Assembly (NCBI GenBank): GCA_001603335.1
Contig: LUYR01000329.1
Span: 1 to 5,498 of the forward strand
Length of the DNA: 5,498 bases
Reading direction: 5' to 3'
From: Rhodospirillales bacterium Alpha_05
Lineage (GTDB): Bacteria; Pseudomonadota; Alphaproteobacteria; Rhodospirillales; Rhodospirillaceae
Part shown: one piece after another, positions 1 to 5,498 of the stretch
Layout: each line of letters starts with the position of its first letter
Position numbering within the stretch: the stretch's first letter is position 1
The notes under the pieces: model-generated
What the model saw: only the letters and a program-made list of their open reading frames with translations
The model's database searches: none
Told to the model about the DNA's origin: nothing
Translations under genes and position numbers: made by a program

Positions 1-624
1 TCCAAGCACCATTGCCGGGTGTTCTGGCTGCGGCGCGGCGACGCGCCGCCGCCGGTGCTCGACGACTGGCTGGCGGGCGCGGCGCTGCGTCCGGTTGCCG
101 CCATCGACGCGGTGTCGACACCGGGCGTATTCGGCTGGGACAAGGTCGACAAGGGCTCGGCGCTGCTGGCGGAGTGCCTCGACGCGCGGGTCACCGGGCG
201 AGTCGCCGACTTCGGCGCGGGCTGGGGCTACCTCAGCCGCGAAATTCTTCGGCGCTGTCCCGGCATCGCCAAGCTCGACGTGGTCGAGGCGGAGCACCTT
301 TCCCTGGTTGCGGCGCGCCTGAATCTTACCGCGCCGGAGGGCGTCGCGCTCGCCTTCCGCTGGCACGACGTCGCCGCCGAACCGGGTCTGGGGCTCAACG
401 ACTGGGTGGTCACCAATCCGCCGTTCCACGAAGGCAAGGCGGGCGATCCGGATCTCGGTCGCGCCTTCATCCGCGCGGCGCGCATGGCGCTGGCACCGAA
501 GGGGCGGTTGCTCCTCGTCGCCAACCGCCACCTGCCTTACGAAACCGCAATCGCCGCCGCATTCCGCGCGCAACGGGTCGTTGCCGAGACGCCCGCGTTC
601 AAGGTCATCGAGGCCCTGGCATGA
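1..624 (+). CDS. rsmC: RsmC-like 16S rRNA guanine-N2 methyltransferase, 5'-truncated by the window edge
   Basis: This is the C-terminal 207 codons of a class I SAM-dependent methyltransferase; the frame is open to base 1, so the real start lies upstream. Counting from the first visible codon, a PGVFGWDKVDKGSALL segment precedes the SAM-binding glycine loop (D70-F-G-A-G-W-G-Y77). An acidic residue in VVEAEH follows, then the catalytic N139-P-P-F-H143. NPPFH and the PGVF...D..GS..L signature are typical of the RsmC/RlmG family, which methylates the N2 of guanine in rRNA (RsmC at 16S G1207, RlmG at 23S G1835). E. coli RsmC has about 340 residues, so roughly 130, mostly the inactive N-terminal half-domain, are missing here. 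A GTG at 19 is open but lies inside conserved-looking sequence and is not the likely start. The TGA overlaps the next gene's ATG. The fold is secure; the exact target base is inferred. Confidence 0.85.
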   Translation, partial: SKHHCRVFWLRRGDAPPPVLDDWLAGAALRPVAAIDAVSTPGVFGWDKVDKGSALLAECLDARVTGRVADFGAGWGYLSREILRRCPGIAKLDVVEAEHLSLVAARLNLTAPEGVALAFRWHDVAAEPGLGLNDWVVTNPPFHEGKAGDPDLGRAFIRAARMALAPKGRLLLVANRHLPYETAIAAAFRAQRVVAETPAFKVIEALA

Positions 625-1058
625 CCCACACCGAAGACTGGCCCGCGTTCATCAAGGAGCATTTCGGCGGCGTGCCGTTCCTGCGCTTCATGGACGTGAC
701 GGTGGAGGAAACCGCGAAGGGCCGCGCGGTGCTGAGCCTGCCGCTCCGCCCCGAGTTCGCGAATTCCTACAGCATCGCCCATGGCGGCATTGCGGCGCTG
801 CTCGTCGACATGGCGGCGGGTGTGGCGCTGCGCACCCTCAAACTCACCGTGGTCACCATCGAGACCACCACCGTCTACCTCGCGCCCTTGCCCCTCGAGG
901 GGCGGGTGCGCGCCGAGGCGAAGGCGGTGCATGTGGGACGGCGGATCCTCCACGCCGAGGTGTCGCTGTTCGCGCCCGACGGCAGCCTTGCCGCCACCGG
1001 CCGCGGGATCATGGCGGTCACCGGCACCGATACCGGCGTCTATTCCCGCAAGGATTAA
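621..1058 (+). CDS. PaaI-family hotdog-fold thioesterase
   Basis: The product is 145 residues, the usual size for a single-hotdog acyl-CoA thioesterase of the PaaI/YdiI (4HBT) group. The central signature is visible: N48-SYSI-A-H54-G-G56 followed by LLVD63-MA at the start of the long helix. In this family the HGG segment and the acidic residue on the helix form the active site that hydrolyses acyl- or aryl-CoA thioesters. A strand-rich second half (TTVYLAPLPLEG, then a GRRILHAEVSLFAPDG stretch) completes the fold. There is no signal peptide, so it is cytoplasmic. The ATG at 621 overlaps the methyltransferase stop as ATGA and has GAGG seven bases upstream, so the two are probably translationally coupled. 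Substrate cannot be read from sequence. No phenylacetate-degradation genes are present, so PaaI is a family name here and not a pathway call. Confidence 0.88.
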   Translation: MTHTEDWPAFIKEHFGGVPFLRFMDVTVEETAKGRAVLSLPLRPEFANSYSIAHGGIAALLVDMAAGVALRTLKLTVVTIETTTVYLAPLPLEGRVRAEAKAVHVGRRILHAEVSLFAPDGSLAATGRGIMAVTGTDTGVYSRKD

Positions 1059-1951
1059 TCCGCCGCGCGGAGATCGGGCGCGGGCGCGTGCGCCAACGGC
1101 AGATCGAGCCGCGCCACCGCGTCCACCACTTTCGCCAGCACCGCCGCCACCCGGTCCAATCCGCTCGACGGGGTGAGGGTGTCCTCGTCCATGTAGAGGC
1201 CGCGTGCGATCTCGATCTGCAGGGTGTGGACGCCGACCTTCGGTCGACCGTAGTGCCGCGTGGTGAAGCCGCCGGCGTAGGGGCGGTTGCGCTCCACCTT
1301 CAGCGCCGCCGCGGAGAAGATCCGTTCGGCGGTTTCGGCGACTTCGGCGGCGCAGGTGGCGCCGAAGCCGTCGCCGAGGACGATGTCGGGCCGGGCAAAG
1401 CCGGGCGCGCTCGGCGTCGGCATCGAGTGGCAATCCATCAACACGCAGACGCCGAACCGCATCCGGGTTTCGCGCACCAAGCCTTCGAGGTGGGCGTGGT
1501 AGGGATAATACAGTCGGTCGATGCGCGCCTGCGCGTCGGCGAAGGCGATCTTGCCCGCATAGATCGGCTGGTCGTGGCCGACGATGCGCGGGATCGTGCC
1601 GAGGCCGATCGAGGCGCGGGGCGAGACGGCGTTGACGAACGGCGGCAGCGGGTCGTCGAACATCGCCGGGTCGAGTTCGTAGGCCTCGCGGTTGACGTCG
1701 AGGTAGGCGCGGGGGAACAACGCCTTGATCAGCGGCGCGCCGAGGCGCGGCCCGACCGCGGCGATCCGGTCGACGAAGGCGTCCTCGGAGCGGCGGATCG
1801 CCATCGGGCCGAGGCGCGACGCCTCCAGGAATTCGGGCGGATAATCGCAGCCGCTATGGGGAGAGGCCAAAACCACGGGCAGGGTGTGGAGATCCGGATG
1901 AACGATCTCCAATACGCCGGGTATGCGTTCCGACCATGCTGTCTCGTGCAC
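1055..1951 (-). CDS. N-formylglutamate amidohydrolase (FGase family)
   Basis: With the GTG at 1951 the product is 298 residues. It matches the FGase family, Zn-dependent enzymes that release formate from N-formyl-L-glutamate (the last step of one histidine-degradation route, HutG in Pseudomonas) or from related N-formyl amino acids. Visible motifs are SPHSG (30-34), FPRAYLDVNRE (79-89), YHAHL (151-155), MDCHSMP (172-178), GDGFG (193-197), GGFTTRHYG (227-235) and QIEIARGLYMDE (245-256). The conserved H, D and E residues in these blocks are the likely metal and substrate ligands. The frame extends ten codons further to a GTG at 1981, but only the 1951 GTG has a good Shine-Dalgarno. No signal peptide is seen, so it is cytoplasmic. 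It is a single gene without hutH, hutU, hutI or hutF in view, and looks closer to the DVNRE/DCHSMP branch than to classical Pseudomonas HutG. Its physiological substrate is therefore open. Confidence 0.88.
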   Translation of the reverse strand: MHETAWSERIPGVLEIVHPDLHTLPVVLASPHSGCDYPPEFLEASRLGPMAIRRSEDAFVDRIAAVGPRLGAPLIKALFPRAYLDVNREAYELDPAMFDDPLPPFVNAVSPRASIGLGTIPRIVGHDQPIYAGKIAFADAQARIDRLYYPYHAHLEGLVRETRMRFGVCVLMDCHSMPTPSAPGFARPDIVLGDGFGATCAAEVAETAERIFSAAALKVERNRPYAGGFTTRHYGRPKVGVHTLQIEIARGLYMDEDTLTPSSGLDRVAAVLAKVVDAVARLDLPLAHAPAPDLRAAD

Positions 1952-1956
1952 GCGCG

Positions 1957-1964
1957 CTCCTTCC
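1957..1964 (-). promoter_or_regulatory. Shine-Dalgarno that fixes the amidohydrolase start
   Basis: Read on the minus strand the bases are GGAAGGAG, followed by five bases (CGCGC) and then GTG at 1951-1949. This near-perfect anti-16S match favours the 1951 start over the in-frame GTG at 1981. The latter has only a weak purine stretch (CCCGAG) directly before it and sits on the arm of a palindrome. Confidence 0.7.
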
Positions 1965-1980
1965 GGTGAAAGTGGCGACA

Positions 1981-1993
1981 CCTCGGGCCGAGG
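1981..1993. repeat. 13-base perfect palindrome CCTCGG-G-CCGAGG upstream of the amidohydrolase
   Basis: Six-base arms flank a single central base. It lies about 30 bases upstream of the preferred amidohydrolase start, on the 5' side of that gene. It could be an operator half-site pair or a small hairpin in the 5' untranslated region. No regulator gene is adjacent, and GC-rich DNA produces such palindromes by chance, so the function is unproven. Confidence 0.4.
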
Positions 1994-2074
1994 CTCTATC
2001 CTAGCAAAACCGCGCTGGCGAAGCGACCCGCAACGCGCTGATGCAGAAACGGGAAGATAGGGTGAAAAATAGCC

Positions 2075-2103
2075 TTGCCAACCCCGTTAGGTTTGGGTAA
2101 AAG
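2075..2103 (+). promoter_or_regulatory. Putative sigma70-type promoter of tRNA-Val
   Basis: TTGCCA at 2075-2080 matches the -35 consensus at five of six positions. It is followed by an exact 17-base spacer and TAAAAG at 2098-2103, which matches the -10 consensus at four of six. Transcription would start near 2110, giving a leader of about 36 bases before the mature tRNA end at 2146. The region just after the -10 box is GC-rich, as is common for stable-RNA promoters. The call rests on spacing, position and the absence of any other candidate upstream of the tRNA. Confidence 0.55.
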
Positions 2104-2109
2104 CACCAC

Positions 2110-2142
2110 CTCCGGCGCACACCGGAGCGGCTTTCAAAGCCG
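2110..2142 (+). other. Two tandem small inverted repeats in the tRNA leader
   Basis: CTCCGG (2110-2115) pairs with CCGGAG (2122-2127) around a CGCACA loop. Immediately after it, CGGCTTT (2128-2134) and AAAGCCG (2136-2142) form a second inverted repeat, which would fold as a five-base stem with a five-base loop. Both lie between the inferred transcription start and the mature tRNA 5' end, so they would be part of the leader removed by RNase P. They may help keep the leader from misfolding with the tRNA. No T-run follows the second stem, so an attenuator is not indicated. Confidence 0.4.
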
Positions 2143-2145
2143 AAT

Positions 2146-2220
<75 letters not shown>

Positions 2221-2221
2221 T

Positions 2222-2259
2222 CGAAGCCCCAAGGGAAACCTTGGGGCTTCGTCCGTTTT
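2222..2259 (+). terminator. Intrinsic terminator after tRNA-Val
   Basis: A 13-base-pair perfect stem, CGAAGCCCCAAGG (2222-2234) with CCTTGGGGCTTCG (2239-2251), closes a GAAA tetraloop. It is followed by TCCG and TTTT (2256-2259). It starts two bases after the tRNA CCA end. The T-run is short and slightly displaced, but the stem is very strong. On the opposite strand no T-run follows the hairpin, so it is a weaker stop for the malic-enzyme transcript arriving from the right, although such a stem could still protect that mRNA's 3' end. Confidence 0.85.
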
Positions 2260-2270
2260 GGGCGCCTGTG

Positions 2271-3923
2271 TCAGCTTGCGTAGTCCGGGCTGTAGGTCAT
2301 GCCGGCGATCCATGCGTCGAGGTCTTCCGGCTCCGGCACGCGGGCCAGGCCAGCGGCAAAGATGTGCCGCGCCACTTCCGTCGCGGTGGCGATTTCGACC
2401 GCCAGGATGTTTTCCTGCGGCGGGAACAGCAGGCCACGGGCGCGCTGTTCGGGCGTCACCTGCGCGGCGAGGGCACGCGCCGCCTCGACGAACACGTCGT
2501 CGGTGATCAGTCGCGCCTCGGTGGCGTAGACCGCGAGCGCGACGGCGGGGAAGATGTAGAAGTTGTTGGCCTGTCCCGGCGTCAGCACGCGGCCGCCAAG
2601 GTCGACGTCGGCGAACTGCACGCCCGCCGCGAAGAGGGCGCGGCCGTCGCTCCAGCGATAGGCCTGCTCGGCGGTGCACTCGGCCTTCTCGGTGGGGTTG
2701 GACAGCGCGAAGATCACCGGCCGCTGGTTGAGCGCCGCCATGGCGCGGATGACGCCTTCGTTGAACGCGCCGCCCGCGGTGCTGACGCCGATCAGCGCCG
2801 TCGGCTTCACCGCGGCGACGATCTCGGCGAGGTTGATTGCGGGCGCGTGCGGATGGGCGTAGACCGCCTGCGCAGGCGAGAGATCGTTGCGCCCGGAGTG
2901 CAGCAGGCCGTTGACGTCCGCCATCCAGACTCGGGCGCGCGCTTCCTCTCGGGTCAGGCCTTCGCGGGTCATCGCGGTGACGATCATGTCGGCGATGCCG
3001 AGGCCGGCCGAACCGGCGCCGAGGAACAGGATGCGCTCGTCGCGCAGCTTAGAGCCCTTGATCGCCGAGGCGCTCGCGAGGCCCGCGAGCGCGGTCGCCG
3101 CGGTGCCCTGGATATCGTCGTTGTAGCAGAGCACCTTGTCGCGGTATCTCGCCAGCATGCGGATCGCGTCGGTGCCTTTCCAGTCCTCGAAGTGGATGCA
3201 GCAGCGCGGGAACAGGTCCTGTACCGCGGCGACGAACTCCTCGACGAACGCGTCCAGATCGGCGTCGTCGGGCGGAGCCTGACGGGTGCCGAGATAGAGC
3301 GGGTCGTCGATCAGGTCCTGGTTGGTGGTGCCGATATCGAGCAGTAGCGGCAACAGGCCGTGCGGCGGGATCCCGGCGCAGGCGGTGTAGACCTGCAGCT
3401 TGCCGATCGGAATACCCATGCCGTTGGCCCCGAGGTCGCCGAGCCCGAGGATGCGCCCGCCGGTGCTGACGCAGATGAAGCGCACGTCGGTTTCCGGCCA
3501 GCGCGACAGGATTTCCTTCACCCGACCCTTGTGGCGGATCGACAGATACATGCCGCGCGGCTGGCGGAAGATGTGGCCGAACTTGCGGCAGGCTTCGCCC
3601 ACCGTCGGCGCATAGATGATCGGGAGGAAGCGCTTCGGGTCCGACATAACGACCCTGTAGAACAGCGTCTCGTTGCGGTCGCAGAGGCCGACGAGATAGA
3701 TGTAGCGCCCGAGATCGGTCTTCTTGGTCTCGAGATGCGCGAGCACGCGCTGTGCCTGCCGGTCGATATCCTCGACGGCGTCGGGAAGCAACCCGACGAG
3801 GCCGTAGCGTTCACGCTCCTCGAGGGTGAAGGCGGTGCCCTTGTTGCGCGCAGGATCCGAGAGCAGAGCGAGTCCGTGGGGGTGTTTGACAGAGCTCGCA
3901 GCTCTGGTCTCGATCTTCATCAT
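2271..3923 (-). CDS. maeA: NAD-dependent malic enzyme
   Basis: The product has 550 residues and resembles E. coli MaeA/SfcA and animal malic enzymes along its whole length. It oxidatively decarboxylates L-malate to pyruvate with NAD+ and Mn/Mg, feeding pyruvate from C4 acids in the cytoplasm. Key residues, in order, are catalytic Tyr104 (YAPTVGEAC), substrate Arg157 (RILGLGDLG), catalytic Lys175 (IPIGK), metal ligands Glu246-Asp247 (HFEDW) and Asp270 (YNDDIQGTAA), the dinucleotide loop LGAGSAGLG (301-309), SNPTEKAECTAEQAY (408-422), and PGQANNFYIFP (449-459). By alignment from memory to human ME2, the site where NADP enzymes carry Lys362 is Gln352, favouring NAD+. There is no C-terminal phosphotransacetylase-like domain, unlike the ~760-residue malic enzymes of many alphaproteobacteria. 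Two consecutive ATGs (3923 and 3920) share GGAG at 3932-3929, with spacings of five and eight bases, so either may be used. It is monocistronic and divergent from the sulfur transporter. Confidence 0.95.
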   Translation of the reverse strand: MMKIETRAASSVKHPHGLALLSDPARNKGTAFTLEERERYGLVGLLPDAVEDIDRQAQRVLAHLETKKTDLGRYIYLVGLCDRNETLFYRVVMSDPKRFLPIIYAPTVGEACRKFGHIFRQPRGMYLSIRHKGRVKEILSRWPETDVRFICVSTGGRILGLGDLGANGMGIPIGKLQVYTACAGIPPHGLLPLLLDIGTTNQDLIDDPLYLGTRQAPPDDADLDAFVEEFVAAVQDLFPRCCIHFEDWKGTDAIRMLARYRDKVLCYNDDIQGTAATALAGLASASAIKGSKLRDERILFLGAGSAGLGIADMIVTAMTREGLTREEARARVWMADVNGLLHSGRNDLSPAQAVYAHPHAPAINLAEIVAAVKPTALIGVSTAGGAFNEGVIRAMAALNQRPVIFALSNPTEKAECTAEQAYRWSDGRALFAAGVQFADVDLGGRVLTPGQANNFYIFPAVALAVYATEARLITDDVFVEAARALAAQVTPEQRARGLLFPPQENILAVEIATATEVARHIFAAGLARVPEPEDLDAWIAGMTYSPDYAS

Positions 3924-4225
3924 CGTTTCTCCGAATATTAGATTACGGGGAGTAGGTGGACAGCGGCGGTGGAATTTCTAGCCCTGGCCGGGAGCGGGAG
4001 CGCCGCATGTCGGGCAGGGGGCTGTCTCGACGCATCGTGGCATCTGGCCCCGATCTTTGAAGACCCATGGGAATCCTTGAGTTTTTTGCCGGTTGCGCGC
4101 GTCCTCTCGCTACAGGGCTGCGATTTGCGCATATAACACACTCGATTCGTAATAACGATTCTAGTTTGCATCATGAGGTGTGAAATATAGGCTGCGGCCA
4201 TTCACGATTTGTAGGATTGGTCCCC
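3924..4225. other. Divergent intergenic region between malic enzyme and YeeE/YedE gene
   Basis: About 300 bases without a credible gene; it must hold the promoters of both flanking genes. The left two thirds are GC-rich like the genes. From about 4120 to 4220 the sequence is clearly AT-richer. That part contains TATAAC at 4132-4137, a good -10 match with only a poor -35 (GCTACA, 4109-4114, 17-base spacer), and a direct repeat CGATTC at 4143-4148 and 4156-4161. A T-run at 4082-4087 has no convincing hairpin before it. I could not find a well-formed promoter for the malic enzyme on the minus strand. An 87-codon minus-strand frame through this region has no good initiation signal or protein-like pattern and is not called. 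Confidence 0.6.
4109..4137 (+). promoter_or_regulatory. Weak candidate promoter for the YeeE/YedE transporter
   Basis: TATAAC (4132-4137) matches the -10 consensus at five of six positions. GCTACA (4109-4114), 17 bases upstream, matches the -35 at only three. Transcription would begin near 4144, leaving a leader of about 80 bases that contains the CGATTC direct repeat. A poor -35 box would fit an activator-dependent promoter, but this is inference from a single weak match. Confidence 0.3.
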
Positions 4226-5470
4226 ATGAGCCCATATTCCATCTCGTCCGCCGCTACGGCGGGGCATCGTCCGCAGGCGCTGCCGCGCGTCAATCTGGCG
4301 GCGCTCGCCGCCGCTCTGGCGCTGCTGGCGGTCGGCACCTGGTATCTCGGCGCCAGCGTCGGCACCAAGCAGGCGGCGCTCTACCTCGTCGGCGCGGCGC
4401 TCGGCGCGACGCTCTACCACTCCGCCTTCGGTTTCACCTCGTCGTGGCGGGTTTTCATCGCCGACGGGCGGGGCGCGGGCCTGCGGGCCCAGATGCTGAT
4501 GCTCGCGGTGGCGTGCGCGTTGTTCTTCCCTGCGCTCGCGGGCGGCACGCTGTTCGGCGCGCCGGTGCACGGCTTCGTTTCGCCGATCGGGGTTTCGGTG
4601 GTGGTCGGCGCGTTCCTGTTCGGCACCGGCATGCAACTCGGCGGCGGCTGCGCTTCGGGCACGCTCTACACCGTCGGCGGCGGCAGCACGCGGATGATCG
4701 TCACCCTCGCGGGGTTCGTCGCGGGCTCGCTGCTCGGCAGCGCGCACCTGCCGTGGTGGTCGGCGCAGCCGCACATTGCGCCGGTTTCGCTGGTCAAGGA
4801 ACTCGGCGCGACGGGCGCGCTCGCCCTCAACCTCGTGGTGTTCGCGGCAATCGCCGGAGTGACGGTGCTGGTCGAGCGCAAGCGCCACGGCAGGCTCGTG
4901 ACCAAGCCGACTTCCGCCGTTGCCGGTTGGCCGCGCTGGCTGCATGGGCCGTGGCCGCTGGTTGCCGGGGCGGTGTTGCTCGCCGGGCTGAACTTCGCCA
5001 CCCTCGCGCTCGCCGGACGCCCTTGGGGCGTGACCTCGGCGTTCGCCCTCTGGGGCGCGAAGATCGCGGGCGGTCTCGGCTTCGATGTCGCGTCCTGGCC
5101 GTATTGGCAGGCAGCGGGCAACAAGGCCGCGCTCGCCGCGCCGATCAGCGCGGATATCACCAGCGTCATGGATGTCGGCGTGATCATCGGCGCGCTCGCC
5201 ACCGCCGCACTGGCGGGGAAGTTCGCGCCGGTGTGGAAGCTGCCGCTGAAGTCGCTGTTCGCCGCGATCGTCGGCGGCGTGTTGCTCGGCTACGGCGCGC
5301 GGCTGGCGTTCGGCTGCAACATCGGCGCGTACTTCTCCGGCATCGCCTCGGGCAGCCTGCACGGCTGGCTCTGGCTGGTGGCGGCGTTCGCGGGCAACGT
5401 CCTCGGCACGCGGCTGCGGCCGCTGTTCGACCTGCCGGTGGAGCGGGAGCCGCGCGAAACCGCCTGCTGA
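4226..5470 (+). CDS. YeeE/YedE family inner-membrane transporter (probable thiosulfate/sulfur-compound uptake)
   Basis: From the ATG at 4226 the product is 414 residues, with about nine to eleven hydrophobic segments, so it is an inner-membrane protein. It has the two-fold internal repeat of the YeeE/YedE (sulf_transp) family. One half carries HSAFGFTSSWRVF (65-77) and GGGCASGT (139-146). The other carries GRPWGVTSAFALWGAKI (264-280) and FGCNIG (362-367). In the characterised member TsuA, conserved pore cysteines relay thiosulfate across the membrane; Cys142 and Cys364 are the likely equivalents. Cys97 lies in a membrane segment and Cys414 is the last residue. The frame extends to a TTG at 4217, but AGGA at 4213-4216 sits nine bases before the ATG, which fixes the start. 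No TusA, rhodanese, SoxYZ or selenium gene is adjacent in the window, so the sulfur substrate is inferred from the family; selenium-linked YedE homologues are an alternative. Confidence 0.88.
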   Translation: MSPYSISSAATAGHRPQALPRVNLAALAAALALLAVGTWYLGASVGTKQAALYLVGAALGATLYHSAFGFTSSWRVFIADGRGAGLRAQMLMLAVACALFFPALAGGTLFGAPVHGFVSPIGVSVVVGAFLFGTGMQLGGGCASGTLYTVGGGSTRMIVTLAGFVAGSLLGSAHLPWWSAQPHIAPVSLVKELGATGALALNLVVFAAIAGVTVLVERKRHGRLVTKPTSAVAGWPRWLHGPWPLVAGAVLLAGLNFATLALAGRPWGVTSAFALWGAKIAGGLGFDVASWPYWQAAGNKAALAAPISADITSVMDVGVIIGALATAALAGKFAPVWKLPLKSLFAAIVGGVLLGYGARLAFGCNIGAYFSGIASGSLHGWLWLVAAFAGNVLGTRLRPLFDLPVEREPRETAC

Positions 5471-5498
5471 TCCAAATCCTCCCAGTCGGGGCCGCCCG
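5471..5498. other. Short tail after the transporter
   Basis: The final 28 bases follow the transporter TGA directly. I see no hairpin, T-run or start codon with a ribosome-binding site, so the terminator or next gene lies beyond the window. Confidence 0.5.

Noticed and set aside
537..1433. A 298-codon minus-strand frame across the thioesterase and the 3' part of the amidohydrolase
   Set aside because: Its translation is low-complexity and Arg/Gly-rich, and it overlaps real genes on both strands.
581..1969. A 462-codon plus-strand open frame spanning the thioesterase and the antisense of the amidohydrolase
   Set aside because: It is out of frame with two well-supported genes, is arginine/alanine-rich without family motifs, and is the expected shadow of high-GC codon use.
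2241..3347. A 368-codon plus-strand frame antisense to the malic enzyme
   Set aside because: It begins inside the tRNA terminator, has no ribosome-binding site or family motif, and is explained by the malic-enzyme codons.
4064..4087. CCCATGGG palindrome followed by a T-run as an intrinsic terminator
   Set aside because: The palindrome has no room for a loop and is separated from the T-run by ten bases; no stable stem directly precedes the Ts.
3938..4201. A possible 87-residue small protein on the minus strand in the divergent intergenic region
   Set aside because: It has no convincing Shine-Dalgarno, no hydrophobic or domain pattern, and fills exactly the region needed for two divergent promoters.
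4202..5362. A 386-codon minus-strand frame antisense to the transporter
   Set aside because: The translation is Arg/Glu/His-rich and repetitive, as is typical for the complement of a hydrophobic GC-rich membrane-protein gene.

Overview
The window is GC-rich, with strongly G/C-biased third codon positions and long open frames antisense to its genes. It looks like a chromosomal housekeeping stretch from a high-GC proteobacterium. The gene set suggests an alphaproteobacterium, perhaps Rhodospirillales-like: a branch of N-formylglutamate amidohydrolase that I associate with that class, a ~550-residue NAD-type malic enzyme, and a YeeE/YedE sulfur-compound transporter. That placement is an inference from protein style; no taxonomic marker was tested.

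Layout, left to right. (1) 1-624 (+) is the 3' part of an RsmC-type rRNA guanine-N2 methyltransferase whose start lies outside the window. It overlaps by ATGA with (2) 621-1058 (+), a PaaI-like hotdog thioesterase. (3) 1055-1951 (-) is an N-formylglutamate amidohydrolase that converges on the thioesterase; the two stop codons share one TTAA palindrome. (4) 2146-2220 (+) is tRNA-Val(GAC) with an encoded CCA, a plausible sigma70-type promoter upstream (2075-2103) and a strong intrinsic terminator downstream (2222-2259). (5) 2271-3918/3923 (-) is an NAD-dependent malic enzyme whose stop lies 11 bases beyond the tRNA terminator. (6) 3924-4225 is a divergent intergenic region that turns AT-rich toward the right. 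(7) 4226-5470 (+) is a YeeE/YedE inner-membrane transporter, probably for thiosulfate or a related sulfur compound. The last 28 bases hold nothing recognisable.

Only the methyltransferase and thioesterase look co-transcribed. The other genes are separate transcription units with unrelated jobs: rRNA modification, thioester hydrolysis, N-formyl amino-acid turnover, translation, C4/C3 carbon balance and sulfur uptake. I see no mobile element, CRISPR array, phage gene, defence system or other undescribed system. The points worth a second look are small ones: the shared-stop convergent overlap, the formylglutamate amidohydrolase start and the palindrome next to it, folded elements in the tRNA leader, malic-enzyme transcription running toward the tRNA, the malic enzyme's effector and cofactor residues, and the stand-alone sulfur transporter with its AT-rich upstream region.
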